From contig RBKR01000015.1 in assembly GCA_004835665.1 (NCBI GenBank), positions 62,001 to 126,000 on the forward strand: a stretch of 64,000 bases of DNA, written 5' to 3'. A model generated the notes under the pieces. The model had not been told where the DNA came from. It saw nothing but the letters and a program-made list of their open reading frames with translations, and searched no databases. The position numbers and the translations under genes are program-made. Source of the DNA: Phoma sp. XZ068. Lineage: Eukaryota > Ascomycota > Dothideomycetes > Pleosporales > Didymellaceae. Of the stretch, positions 20,505 through 32,313 are shown in pieces; position 1 is the first letter of the stretch, and each line of letters begins with the position of its first letter.

Positions 20505-22744
20505 CGTGAATGTCGTGGGGTAAGAGATATGGACGGTCGATGTGAATGCGCAGAGGGAATGCGCAGTGGTGGAGGCGAAGGCGGTGGAGACCTGGACAGC
20601 GGTTATCGCAGCTTGGTGAGGCTGGGGCGTTGAGGCAAGAGCGCTAGGCGGTCCCTGCCACGAACGTCATTCGGTCACCTGCGGGCTAATACGCTACACT
20701 ACTAGCCGAATCTGGGGTTGACGTTTGATATCCACATCACCGCTTCACACTTGCTTTAGAGGTGATGCATATCAACCAGCAAGTCATAGCATCGAAATGA
20801 GCAGGTTCGGTGCACGACTGTCATCTACCAACGCAAATCATTGTTTGGAAAGAAACTTGACGACTGCAATGCTGTTCAAATCCTACACGTCGGGCAACAG
20901 CTCCGATGGATCTCGCGATAGTTTCCGCCTCCGTCGCCTAGTCGCAGTGCACCGAGACCGGTGGCGTGCAAAGACGATTATACCATTCGACTGAACTCTT
21001 TATCAAGCCTCCATCCTGGAGTATTCATGATTGGAACGTTTTGGATGGCAAGTTCACGCTGCTAGCAGATAATCTGTACCGCACTGTGGCTGTGTGTTCA
21101 TCCATTGATACTGTTGTTCGCCGGCCACTATGGTAGCTCTACGTCGAGGTTCATACCTTTAATGGAGAAGACATTATGTGTTAATCCTAGTGACAGGAGC
21201 GTACGGACTACAACTGCGAACGCGTCTAGCCTGCTTCACGCGCCGTTGTCATACTGAACGTCAGGTCGAATCTCCGAACGTGGCATAGATCATTCGCGCA
21301 CCCTGCAGCGGCCAAGTAGGCGTTGTTATGTGCATGTGTCACGGATGATATTAGCAGTCATTGGTCTTATTCCAATACTGAGACTGATTAGGTTTCGTTT
21401 TCCCATCAACTCATGGAACTTCCATTGCCTGTATACGCAGGCAAAACGTAGGGGACGTCGGTCCACGTGAAGAATAAGTTTCGAGCAGTTTGACAAGATT
21501 GACGAACAAACCTCAGCTTCATACGAACAAAACCTGCTGCGTACAGCCGCGTGTCTAAAAATTGCGAGGTTGAAGTCCTGGACCCTTCCCCGTGGGGCGA
21601 GTCTGATTGCGGGGAAGGAAGATCGCCTGCACGATATGAGGCTTGGAACATGATCGTGAGGGAATCGGCCATATTGAACGATTTTTCTATCGTCAGTCAC
21701 CCAGGGATTCTCATAATCGCGCAGAGCTACGATCTGCTTGGGTACACGACAGACCTGACCCAACGAGAGCACAACAATTGCTTCGCAAGGACTGGCACCC
21801 CGTCACGTAGACATATTCCACCTTCACTGCTAATTGTTTGCCTAAACACTCCTGGCATATCATTTTCAAGTTTCGCTATGGGAGCGGCAAGGCCACTGCG
21901 GCTGAAGGGGCTGAAACCCACCCAATCAGGACTATTCCTCACCGCGTTATGCAGGGACAAACCGTGCTAATTCTGGAAGTCCTGCCACAACGTGTGCGCG
22001 CAGTGTAAACTCGGCCCCGGATTAGCCACAGTGCACATCGCGGAGATTGCACCGTAAAACAAAGGTAGGACGCCTTACATTTTGCTCGTACGTCGCATTC
22101 ATGCAAGCTTTGCCTTGAGGTGTCGGAGTACAATGGGGTTGAAAATATACGCTCTTTCTTCGTATTACTCAGATCACGGTGCGGCATTGTTGTGCTTTGC
22201 AGATCATCGAGGTGGCTGTGATGACCGTGGGGAGCTTATTGTGACCCCATGGTGTCACAAGCACAACGTCTTTACCTTTGCTGCTACGTTCCAAGCATCT
22301 CTCTGTACCCCACATCGCCAAGGCTATGCATAATGTCTTTGGGTTACTTGCCCCTGGACACTGGCGCTTAGAGCTTCACTTCTATTGACAAAGTTTCTGG
22401 TCACATAGCTGGTACGCCTTGCGGTTATCTTTGGTAACACCAAATCATACTCATGTCCAGTCTCATTTCGATCTCGCTAATCCAAGTAGTAGCTACAGTG
22501 AAGTGGCCCCATCGTGAAACTTTGGACCGGACAATCGCAGGACCGGATTCCAAGGCCGCAGCCTCGCAATAGGTCCTCGGTCACGGAGGGTATGCATAAG
22601 GCTGACTTTCTTCATTAATGTAAGTTCGCAAAGTGTATGTCCACTTCGTCTAGAATGCGAGGTACGAGGTCTAGATGGAAGTGCTGAAGGAGATTGTCCT
22701 TTTCTTGTGCACCAAGTAGGTATTGATATGGGTGTCAGAACGCA
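20505..22744. other. Intergenic, no gene recognised
   Basis: About 2.2 kb upstream of the small secreted protein gene. Several open frames of 80-150 codons overlap on both strands (for example 21,326-21,970), but none shows a family motif or splice chain. Confidence 0.45.
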
Positions 22745-22752
22745 TATAAAAA
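22745..22752 (+). promoter_or_regulatory. TATA box of the small secreted protein gene
   Basis: TATAAAAA lies 154 bp before the ATG, followed about 35-60 bp later by a CA/CT-rich stretch typical of fungal start sites and leaders. A clear TATA box suits a strongly regulated, highly expressed gene. Confidence 0.6.
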
Positions 22753-22905
22753 GGCAGTGAATTACCCACGACAATCATCACAACAATCAACTCATCTTCT
22801 CAGCTCAATAACACCAACTCAAGTCAACTACAACTTTCAGTACGCTTGCGTCTCCTCTCTCATCCTCAGATACTTACCACCACCCAGACATCCCCACCAA
22901 CCACC

Positions 22906-23229
22906 ATGCAGCTCCAATCCATTCTCGCCATCTTCACCCTCGCCCTCTCGGCCAGCGCCAGCGCCATCCCCGCCGCTGCTCCTGCCGAGGATATCGCTGC
23001 CCCCGCCGACACGCTCGAAACGCGCGTCACGCAGCTCAGATGGAACGCCAGGAAGGACGACGGCAGCCAGTGTTCCGCCCGATGGGGCGGCGTCTGCTAC
23101 GAGGACTGTGTCACCGAGGGCACTGATCCGTCGAGGAAGTGCATCCGCAGCACTATTGCTAGTTCTATTGATGGAGCGGGCTGTGGTTTGTTTAAGAGCA
23201 AGTGCAAGTGTGTTTGCAATAGGAAGTAG
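22906..23229 (+). CDS. Small secreted cysteine-rich protein, effector-like
   Basis: Single exon, 107 aa, start ATG 22906 in a CACCATG context. The frame is open 60 bases upstream but has no earlier ATG. The signal peptide is about residues 1-19 (MQLQSILAIFTLALSASASA). An Ala/Pro-rich acidic propiece ends near LETR, a possible processing site. The mature part, about 67 residues, has eight cysteines spaced C-x7-C-x3-C-x10-C-x13-C-x6-C-x-C-x-C, closing with KCKCVCNRK. Even cysteine count, small size and basic charge resemble apoplastic effectors or defensin-like antimicrobial proteins of fungi. I do not recognise a named family. Function on host or microbes is inference. It converges on a P450 gene with 308 bp between them. 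Confidence 0.85.
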   Translation: MQLQSILAIFTLALSASASAIPAAAPAEDIAAPADTLETRVTQLRWNARKDDGSQCSARWGGVCYEDCVTEGTDPSRKCIRSTIASSIDGAGCGLFKSKCKCVCNRK

Positions 23230-23537
23230 GTCGGTCCTTATCAGCTTTGCGGCAGGTGGATGTGGGGTTTCGTTTGCTTTTACCTGGTCTTTTGTCGACA
23301 GCTACGCTACTGAGGTTGAGCTAAATAACCTCATTACTTCAAGCCATCAGTAGTAGTATCGATACGCGAAATGGGATGTTTAAAAATCACGAAGAGCATT
23401 CATATGATGTGTTTGAGAGTTCATTATGTGCGGTTGATGTTTCTCTATATCCCGACACAAACGCTATGTTAGAGCCATACTCGTATATGGACGTGGGGTA
23501 TTGAACAGGTCCGAGTCACACCAACACACTCACTCAC
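23230..23537. other. Convergent intergenic region
   Basis: The 308 bp between the stops of the secreted protein and P450 genes; presumably 3' untranslated sequence. Nothing else seen. Confidence 0.55.
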
Positions 23538-25222
23538 CTAGGCCGACACTGCGTCCCTACGTCGGAACTCGACACTGACTGGTGCAGTGGTCTCTAGTAA
23601 GGTGTTGAGCTTTGGTTCGCAGTTATGATCATCAACCGTGACGTGATAGGTTTTCAGAAGCGTGATCAAGTACACCTTGATTGCCAGGATGGCGTATCTG
23701 TAGCCGACCTACTACACGTAAGTAAAGATTCATCATACGAGATAACACCACTAACGCAAGCGCGATTTCCGTAGCCAAATGCCATGAACGGCTGTTTCTT
23801 ATCGTATCCGCCCACGAAGCGAGATGGGTCGAACTTGCCCGCCGTTGGGCCCCAGAACTTAGGCGAGGTATGGACATGAAGGAACGAGCAGTATATGAGC
23901 ATACCAGGCTTCAAGGTGACTGGCCTCTTATACGTTGTAAGGACAGTCTCTTCTTGGACGACGCGAAGGGTAGCAGGTACGGTGGGGTAAAGTCGGTTGA
24001 TCTCCATGACCACTGCGTCTAGGTAAGGCATTTTTGAGTTGACGGTATCGAAGTCGAGATTTTCCACAGCATCTATCTCTGCGAGGAGTGTTTTCATGAA
24101 GTTGGGGTTCTTCTGCAGTTCAATCAATGCCCATAGAATATTCGATCCCACGCTGTGATGGCCGCCTATGGGATGTCAGTCTTGCGCTGAGTGCTGCAGG
24201 GTTCAATCATACCGAAAAGATTGAGCCTTGCAAATTGGCCCGCAAACTTCGTTAGAGGTCCTGTCCTGTCGCCCCCACTTGCTACTGACAGTTTGCGCAT
24301 CGTCTTCATTGGCGCATCGGGGTTGTTTCGTTCGTATGTCTCAAGACTTTGCATGCTGTTCGCAACGAGCGCTTCTCCTTCTGCATGTATTCTTGCCTCA
24401 GACCGTGTTGGCTCGCCCGGAGTGATTAACCTGAAAGTCAAGAGGAACGAGTATATTATTGAGGCCCAAGGACCTCCCGCTTTCGCAAGGATCGCATCTG
24501 CCACACGGATAACGTCTGCGTCTACTTTACCATCAGATCTTCCGTAGAGGTTCTCACCCCAGAGAGAAGCTGCAAAAGTGTCTGTTACGTTTCTCATATC
24601 ATAGATTTCGGCGCTGTTATCACTACCAACGATGGCGTTGATCTTCTCAGTGGCTACCTTGACGATCTCATCGAATTTCGAAGCATTTGCTCCTGGCCGG
24701 TTGAATTCGCGAACAAAGATGCCGCGCCCAGACCGAGCATCCGCCCCCACGCAATCGAAGATGTTGTTGTCAATAAGTCGTATGAGTGTCCAGAACGGTG
24801 ACCATCCAAAGACCCGAGGGTCTCCTAGTCTATCAAACTTAGCGCGAATAATAGGAAGAAGGCATACAGGTGCCTAATACATACCTTGAAGCAACTTCGT
24901 CCGGCAAAGTCAAGATTTCTTTGATTATGGTCGGGTCATGAACTGACACCAGTGTCTTATTTCCTACTCGGGTGTATGAGATACCGTCTTCTCCAATCTT
25001 TGTCAGTGTGTCGAGCATGAGCGACATCCCATCTCTGAAGTAGATTGGAATAGCTCCCAAAATAGGATAACCTTTCATCTTCGGTATGCCGGGCAGAACG
25101 GCCTCGAAAAGTGATGTTTGAAGTGTAAGAAAGCCGCAAAGCATGAGCAGGCCAAGCAATGCCGTTGCCGACACAGATGGGCTTATGTCCGCCACATGAT
25201 CGTGAAAAAGCTCGTTGAACAT
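23538..25222 (-). CDS. Cytochrome P450 (four exons, CYP51/CYP7-8-like I-helix)
   Basis: Minus-strand exons 25222-24885, 24829-24213, 24165-23756 and 23708-23538 give 511 aa. Introns are 55, 47, 47 and short-branched; intron 1 uses GTATGT and a GCTAAG branch, and intron 3 has a weak GTTAGT donor. A signal anchor lies at about 18-38. Exon 3 joined to exon 4 restores the haem motif FMAFGYGNRACVG, ligand Cys455. The ExxR motif is EINR, followed by LYP. The I-helix reads GGHHSVGSN instead of A/G-G-x-D/E-T-T/S, as in P450s whose proton relay differs from the usual acid-alcohol pair. It is an ER-bound haem monooxygenase; the substrate is unknown. An in-phase alternative first intron (24880-24838) is possible and would change three residues at most. 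All key residues are intact. Confidence 0.9.
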
Positions 25223-26286
25223 GGTGACTGATATAGTAAATGTGATGCGTGATGGAATATAAAGCTAAAGAGGTAGTTGCTATTTGTTCACTTTGAAGCG
25301 ACGTTTAGGTATGGCTTTATACTGCATTGCGAGCGTACTGAACTACTCTCGGCTGAATTCGCTGTACTGGATCAGGCTCACGGAACTTATTGAGGCTTAC
25401 ATGACCCTCCATAACAGTAAATGAGGTTAGACTGTGCGTTGTTGGGATGCAAGAAGATACTACATCTTACCTGCGCCGCGTTCGCTTATCGAATGATAAT
25501 GATTGCCGGCTACAACGCGCGCGAAACTAAGTTAGCGCCTGAAATGGTCGGACGGAACATCCCCATCTGACTTAATGGTGTTGTTCAACGTGCAGCAACA
25601 CATCTCCATGGTTGCGGCGCAGGTGTCGATACCTTAGCGCCAGGAATAATGAGGGGAAGGAAGGCGCGCTGTATGTAAGATCCTTAACTGAACTCGTTAC
25701 CCAAAGCGAAGCTCAGCATTTATCCGAGAACACGAGCAGCTGAGGCAGTCAGGATCATTAGCCGAAAGATGTTTGATCGCGATGTGATGGCGAAGGAAGC
25801 CGCTCTTTGGGCGGGGAAGGCGTAGGATGCGTAAAACAGGCGCTAACCCTAAAGTGCTCATCAGTATTGTATCACCAGTCCGAGGCGTATGCAGACTCAA
25901 AAGGTAGCGGAGATAAGAATCAACTGGACAAATATCTTCCAGTATCACTGCGGGCTCAGCCGTGCCTTAAGAAAGGGCGTACTCGGCCCCTCTCTTTGTC
26001 ACTAGTTGTGTAGAAGAGAAAGGGCTTCCCAGATGTAAAGGCACTGAGTCAATCTAGTCAGCACCCAGCAATAACCTTTGCACTTCTCGGGGAAAACAGC
26101 CAACACAGCGTTGATGTGCTCATAGTGTGAATCGCAAATACAAGTGTATGAGATGAAGGTGAACAATCCGGTTGCCCGCTGTCCTATATATGTGGGGTAG
26201 CTATGTTTGCTAAGTATGTACAGAAAGAAGTGTATGTTCTTGCAATCCATTGTAAAGACTGCTTCGCAGCATAGATGTTGCATCAC
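25223..26286. other. Intergenic, no gene recognised
   Basis: About 1.06 kb between the P450 start and the arabinanase stop. No domain or RNA gene seen. Confidence 0.5.
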
Positions 26287-27303
26287 CTATACGACAGGCC
26301 AGCCGCTGGAGAAATCGATCTTGTTCACACCGAACTTTTTCTGACCATCACCGTAGCCAATGCGGGTATCGACGTAGTGGTAGTAAAGAAGAGGGCCCTC
26401 CTTGGGATCCCAGTAGACACCCTGGCCACCAGGACCGTAGACCCAGCCGTGGGACTCGAGAACAGTGGTACCGCCGCCCTCGGTGCACTTTTTGCCAGAT
26501 TTGTCGACGAAGCCACCGGTAGCGCTAGTGGACCTGCAGACCTGGATCTTGTATTCGGCGCCTTTGGCAGGACGGTTGGTATCGAAGCCACAGCACTTGC
26601 CAACAGAGAAGAAAAGGTAATGGTAATTGCCGCTCTTGGCGATGTAAGCGGCCTCCTGAGCGTGCTCGCCTTCAGGTTTGAAAGCGATGTTGGTGGATGC
26701 GCCACCGGCAGTCTTGAGAGGGGGGTTGTTCATGTTCACAGAGAACAGGTCGTTCCAGAAAGAACCGAAAGACATGACAAACTTGGAGCCATCCCAGTAG
26801 AGCGCGCCATCAATGGCGTTGTAGTTTTTGCCCGCCTTGGACGTGATACCGGTGCTACCGTGATCGGTCCACGAGCCCACGGCAAGAGTCTTCGAGGTAG
26901 CAACACCGATTGCGGAGTCTTGAACACCGAAAGAGGAGACGGTGTAGTAAAGATAATACGTGTCGCCGACCAGGGTGACATCAGGAGCCTGACAGATTGT
27001 CAGTCAAGCACGAAACAACGCGTGTTTGGTGCGTCATACCCAGAGATCATTGTTCCCGTTCAAGTTGATCTTGGAGCCGGCAGGGATAGCAGCTCCTTTA
27101 TAAGTCCAGGGACCAGTGACGGCAGGAGCAGTGTGGATAGCGATCTTTCCACCGGTCGAGAAACGGTAGTACGTGCCATCAGAGTGGCGGATGAGGGCAG
27201 GGTCGTGAGCATTGTTGCAGGCACCGCTGCAGGCCAGAGGGTTAGCATAGCCGTAGACAACACTAGCTGCCGATAGCAGCGAAGCAACTATGAATGAGCG
27301 CAT
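26287..27303 (-). CDS. Secreted endo-1,5-alpha-L-arabinanase, GH43
   Basis: Two exons on the minus strand, 27303-27040 and 26988-26287, with a 51-nt intron splitting NNDLW/APDV; the product is 321 aa. The signal peptide is about 1-19 ([20 protein letters not shown]). Five-bladed propeller landmarks: catalytic base D34 in [10 protein letters not shown], pKa-modulating D148 in NAIDGALYW, and acid E200 in HAQEAAYI. The LWAPDV motif is made by the splice. Length and layout match single-domain fungal arabinanases. It cleaves internal alpha-1,5 links of arabinan side chains of pectin outside the cell and complements the polygalacturonase 13 kb away. No carbohydrate-binding module or linker is present. 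Confidence 0.94.
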
Positions 27304-29165
27304 TCTGGCAGTCGAGAAACGAATGAAAAATGGGTAAGCAAATCAACGCATGAAAGGCTGCAAAGGAAACAAACAACGAAAGCCATTGCATCTATACATC
27401 ATGTTCGCAAATTTAAGCCCCCGAAATCTCGGTACTCCGGGGAGGGGGAACTGGTGGCATGGCCTCATTGCATCCCATGAGGGATGGTGGATGGTGGAAA
27501 CAGTTAGCTCATGGGACCAGTTGTAAGTGCCGTGCCGGAGAATTTACGTAGAAGACCATGCCCGATAGCGAAACTAATCTAATAGAGTGTAGAAAGGAGC
27601 CGGCTAACGTTGTACATGGTTTCGAGTGGTCGGAATGGCACGCCTGACATGCCATGTTGCGCCCTGTGACGATGGCTACGCGGGAAGGAGGTCGACAACG
27701 GCGGCAGAGTGTCAATGGTGATAGCTTGAAGTGGTGAAACTAGGGCCGAGCCGGATTCAGTCTAAGCCTTACAATGGGCCTGTAAACATGAAACACCACC
27801 TAGCCGCAATGCCGATTCTCGACGATATCCACATCTCAAGTTGACATGGTCGAGACGCTTAAAGCCCAGCCCCGCGCAAACGTCCTTTCCTCTTTAAATT
27901 GAAGGTGGTCAGCATGATCATGAGCCATGAGTCGAGAAGGCCTTTTCAAATCCGAACCCGAAGCCAGTCCAAGGTCACACGGCTACGTATCACGGATAGA
28001 TAATTGTGAAAAGCACAGACAGGCCGTCGGATGATGGACTGTAAAATCCATCTCCTATTGTCCAAGCTCGTCGGTCATCGCTCGGTGGAAGGTGTTGCTA
28101 GACATCGACTTGAATAGTGTCATTCTGGGCGGCAATTCTCACATCAGTCACCTGTGTGCCGCCATCGTCAAACGAACTCAAATAGTGCGCTTCCGACATG
28201 GTTGTACGACAGGGTCGTTAAAGTGCGGTGAATTGGCCGATGCCCGCGGAGCGGCTGTCATCTCCACCGCCAAGACCGGAGCTTCGGATCCTATATCGTG
28301 GACAGCATCCTTCGCAATGTCAAAAGCGTCCTCGGGACTGTAACTTGTTATAAATCTTCATAAAGGTTCAATTTTGTCCGGACGTTTATGCCTTCGTCCC
28401 TTCATTGTTGCCGGTACTGAATGGAAGCGAAAGCTAGACAGTTTTACACCCTCGAAATTAGCTGCTGTACGCACATCCAAAGAATACCCCATCTTAGTCA
28501 GCTGTCCAGCGTTTTCTATGAACTAATCAAGCCGCGAGGGTACGCAGTCTTTGACATCGGAACTATCGAGAACAAATAACGAAGTACTTCGATGCAGGCT
28601 AAGTACCTTCGTTCCTCAGATGTTGCTTATACACAGACAGCCTATTGAGGCAAAGAGCATGTAGAGACCCCTTGGTAGAGCTCCTATTTGTAACATTAGG
28701 TAACATAACCTGGGGTGGGTTAACACCATATACCAAGCCCAGAAAGGTGCACACTGAGGTAATTCTATACTGTCGGACGAAATCTTGACAGTAACGCACT
28801 TACAGGGCACGATGCGAGTCTGAAAAAGGCTGTCATAAGCTGCCATCACGCATTTTTTGGCCTTGGGCGCAAAGTAAGATTGCAACGAAGGGGTGCGCTT
28901 TTTCAAAAGCACTGACAACAAGGAAATCTGCCGTGATGAATCCAGAATGTGTACAGTCAGATGAGCATGGTATTGACTGACAGAGGTGGCAGATCCTGAT
29001 TGTAAGACAACCAGACGTATGATTCTAGACTCGGTTTTGGTGAAGGGTTCAAATGCACAGAAAGACAAGGCTTTAGTGAGCCATACGTGTGGGCACAGTG
29101 TATATTCCAACACAACCAGTTCCCACCTACAAAACCCCCATCCAATAGGCCTGAAGTAAGGTCAC
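27304..29165. other. Intergenic, no gene recognised
   Basis: About 1.86 kb. It holds the arabinanase promoter and, at the far end, 3' sequence of the transketolase. Open frames at about 28,090-28,350 on both strands look weakly coding but match no family I know. Confidence 0.45.
27437..27442. promoter_or_regulatory. Possible CreA site upstream of arabinanase
   Basis: CCGGGG, matching the SYGGRG consensus of the carbon catabolite repressor CreA, lies 134 bp upstream of the arabinanase ATG within a G-rich run. Such six-base matches are common by chance; carbon repression of arabinanases is well known. Confidence 0.35.
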
Positions 29166-31394
29166 CTACAGCTCAACATATTCACCCCTCCCAACATTAC
29201 CCTTCTTCCAATTCTCCAAAAGTCCTTCCAACTTCCTCGTCATGGTCTCCGTACTGTATCCAAAGTGGTCATAAATGTACTTCCCCGGCAACGAATGTCC
29301 AAAGCCCGCCATATTAATCCCCGCATCTGCATACCGCTCCCATCCCAGCGCTACGTACGACTCGATGACTACAGCTGGGATCCCTTCGTTCCGCCGTAGT
29401 ACCTCGCGCTGGTACGACAAAGGCTGCGCGCGAAACAAAGCGTGCGAAGGGAACGAAACTACGCGCGCCTTGACGCCCTTCTTGCCCAGCGCATCAGCAA
29501 CATTCACCGCGAACGAGAGTTCTGCACCCGCAGAAATAAGCGTAACATCTGCTTTTTCCTCCTCACGCAGCACATACGCGCCTCTCGCCACGCCATCTCT
29601 CGTCGTCAGACCCGTCAATTGCGGCACCGCATGCCGACTAACACTGACCATACTCGGGCCCTCTTCATTTTCTACCATGGTCGCCCACGCACCGGCTACT
29701 TCCTCGCTGTCCCCAGGCCGTATGTACTGCATATGCGGCATTCCGCGGTACAGCGCCGCCAGCTCGACGGGCTGATGCGTGGGTCCGTCTTCGCCTGCGC
29801 CGATGGAGTCGTGAGTTGCGACGTGGATGACTTTGAGGCGCTGCAGGGCACCCATACGCACGGCCGGTGCCGCGTACAGGTAGAACATGAAGAAGGTGCT
29901 GGTGATGGGGATGATGGTGCGTGGGGAGAAGGCGGCGATGCCGTTTGCGATGGCCGCCATGGCGTGCTCGCGGATACCGTAGTGGATGTAGCGGCCTTCG
30001 TAGGAGCCGCGGGCGCCGGATGTGGGGACGAGGTCTGGTGGGTTGAAGATGGTGTAGCTGTCGTGGGTGAGGTTCACACTTGGGGTGAGGTCTGCGGTGC
30101 CGACCATGAAGGTGGGGATTTCGGCAAGCATTTTTGCAACGACGAGATTGTTGGATTTTCGGGTTGGTGTTGGGTCGGTGGGAAATGAAGAGGGGATCAT
30201 GGAGGCCCAGTTGTCAGGGAGTTTGCCTTTCATGCGCGCTTTGAATGCTTCGGCCAGCTCTGGGTGCGCTTTGGTGTAGGCTGCAACCAGCTCGTTCCAC
30301 TCATGTACGTGCCGGTTGCCGCGGCGAGGGATGTCGGCGTAGAACTTCTTGACTTTGTCCGGGATGTGGAAGTGCTTCTCTGGATCCCATCCCCACGCCT
30401 TCTTCATATCCGCCACATTCTCCACGCCGAGAGGAGCACCGTGGGCCACGGCTTTGCCTGCCACCGCACTGCCCACGCCAATGACAGTTCTGACGTTGAT
30501 AAACAGTGGCTTCTCCCTGCTCTTCTCCCTGCCCTTCTCCAGCGCCGCAACAATACCCGCAACATCGTTATTCCCATCCTCCACATTAACAACCTCCCAC
30601 CCACACGCCTCCATCTTCTTATTCACATCCTCCGTATTTGTGAGATCCACGCTGCCATCACAGCTAACCTGATTATTATCATAGATAACAGTCAAGTTGC
30701 CAAGCTTCAGATGGCCAGCGTAACTGAAAGCCTCACAACCCACACCCTCCTGCAAACACGCGTCCCCAACCATACACCACGTATGGTTATCAACAACATC
30801 ATACCCGGGGCGATTAAACACCGCAGCGAGATGCCTCGTCGCGATGGCCAGACCAACCGCATTCGCAATCCCCTGTCCCAGCGGGCCCGTTGTAAGCTCG
30901 ATACCTTCATGCTCTATCTCCGGATGCCCGGGACATAAACTATCAGCTCGCTCGGAGTGATAGGACAGGAGTTGCTCCCACGTCATAGCCCGATACCCGG
31001 TGAGGTACAGGTTGGTGTACTGGAAGAGACAAGCGTGTCCGTTAGATAGGACAAAGCGGTCCCGATTAAACCAGGAGGGTTCGTGTGGTGCATATCTCAT
31101 CCCGTACTTCCAGAGTGCGACGCCGATGGCTGCCATGCCTATTGCGCCGCCGGGGTGGCCTGGGGAATTAGTTAGTGTTTGATAAGATGGAGAGAGGCGG
31201 ATTGTGGACGGACCCATGTTGAATTGCTGGCAGAGGTCTGCGATGAGGAGTCTGAAGGATTGGAGGACGAGTTGCATGTCCTCGGGGCTTGTTTGAGACG
31301 GTGCAGAAGGCTTGTGTTCATCTTTGATTATCTTTTCGGCGGCGACGGAGCCAAATGCCGTTGAGGCAGTGGTTGTGCCGTTGAGGTCTGGCAT
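29166..31394 (-). CDS. Transketolase, dihydroxyacetone-synthase-like
   Basis: Two exons, 31394-31214 and 31159-29166, give 724 aa. The intron (54 nt, GTCCGT, CACTAAC branch, CCAG) is a multiple of three without stops, so the frame reads through it. Splicing restores the conserved FNMGHPGG. The start is the ATG at 31394; a TTG lies upstream. ThDP/transketolase landmarks: HPGGAIGMAAIGVALWKY, LSNGHACLFQY, TTGPLGQGIANAVGLA, GDACLQEGVGCEAF with a DNNQVSCDG metal site, then REHAMAAIANG and THDSIGAGEDGPTHQP. It is longer than ordinary transketolases (about 685 aa), and details such as the MAAIGVALWKY block resemble formaldehyde-using dihydroxyacetone synthases. The C-terminus GEYVEL is not a PTS1 signal, so peroxisomal targeting is not indicated. 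Substrate (formaldehyde or sugar phosphate) is undecided. Confidence 0.92.
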   Translation of the reverse strand: MPDLNGTTTASTAFGSVAAEKIIKDEHKPSAPSQTSPEDMQLVLQSFRLLIADLCQQFNMGPSTIRLSPSYQTLTNSPGHPGGAIGMAAIGVALWKYGMRYAPHEPSWFNRDRFVLSNGHACLFQYTNLYLTGYRAMTWEQLLSYHSERADSLCPGHPEIEHEGIELTTGPLGQGIANAVGLAIATRHLAAVFNRPGYDVVDNHTWCMVGDACLQEGVGCEAFSYAGHLKLGNLTVIYDNNQVSCDGSVDLTNTEDVNKKMEACGWEVVNVEDGNNDVAGIVAALEKGREKSREKPLFINVRTVIGVGSAVAGKAVAHGAPLGVENVADMKKAWGWDPEKHFHIPDKVKKFYADIPRRGNRHVHEWNELVAAYTKAHPELAEAFKARMKGKLPDNWASMIPSSFPTDPTPTRKSNNLVVAKMLAEIPTFMVGTADLTPSVNLTHDSYTIFNPPDLVPTSGARGSYEGRYIHYGIREHAMAAIANGIAAFSPRTIIPITSTFFMFYLYAAPAVRMGALQRLKVIHVATHDSIGAGEDGPTHQPVELAALYRGMPHMQYIRPGDSEEVAGAWATMVENEEGPSMVSVSRHAVPQLTGLTTRDGVARGAYVLREEEKADVTLISAGAELSFAVNVADALGKKGVKARVVSFPSHALFRAQPLSYQREVLRRNEGIPAVVIESYVALGWERYADAGINMAGFGHSLPGKYIYDHFGYSTETMTRKLEGLLENWKKGNVGRGEYVEL

Positions 31395-32313
31395 TGTGAC
31401 GCCTAGTTTTGATGACAATTCCAATCAGAATAATGTTAAAGGAAAAGTCAACGCATACGACCGACAGTGGGAATTCGACAGCCTTGGTTTGCAATTATCC
31501 AGCACCCAAGCACCCGGGTCAGCGTATACAAATACCCACCCATCAATAAACGACGTCAGAGTACCTCTACCATAAAATTTATGGGTGGTGCTTCGGCTTG
31601 CCCGATTCGGCATGGAGCTTGATCAACGCGGGGAAGCGCGAGGCGCGAGAACCAGTGGGGAAGCGCTCCGGTGCCTTGGGACGCACATCCGATGGGATTT
31701 ACTGCGGGTTCCTGGAGATTCCTAGAGATTCCCATGGTAAGGGCATATAGCCGTTGCCACTGGAGGGTTGTAGCCGGGTTGCCTGACTTGGGCGTGATCT
31801 ATGAGGTGGGTATGATTACTGTTGCTGGTGCAGTGGTTGTTATTTCCGGATGGGGCTTTGTTCGCTGGAGATGATGAGGAGCTGGAGATTGCGTAGTGAC
31901 GGTGAGTGGTGAGGAGGGAAGTTGAAAAGCCGAGTAGCATGCCAAGCTTTGCTCGCGGAGTATGAAGTATTCACAAAGGAACTCGTGCCCTTTGCTTGAA
32001 AGCCTACGGAACACTGCCTTGCTCAGTATTACAAAATCACCTACATTAGAACAGAACAATCAACCCCAAGTACGCAATACATTATTATTATCCTTTTGCT
32101 TATGTTTGTAAGTCCTTGCAATAGTTTAAGGCGTTGTTGAATTGGACAAAAAGACTTGCAGGTCTAGGGGTTGCCGAAAACATTCAATTAACAAAAATAA
32201 GCTCTTCGTATTTGATTGCTTGAGAGGTCATAACGTCTTGGTAGTAGATATATTATCAGTATCATACAAAACATACGCTAAGAGAGCATCGGTGCTTCTT
32301 CGCTGCGTCCCCT
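31395..32313. other. Intergenic, no gene recognised
   Basis: About 0.92 kb containing the transketolase promoter and the trehalase 3' flank. No gene seen. Confidence 0.5.

Noticed and set aside
24838..24880. A 43-nt alternative first intron in the P450 gene
   Set aside because: It keeps the frame but is very short; GTATGT to the TAG at 24,830 (55 nt) has a better donor and branch distance.
26275..27276. A 333-codon plus-strand frame over the arabinanase
   Set aside because: Antisense shadow; the minus strand has signal peptide, intron and all GH43 catalytic residues.
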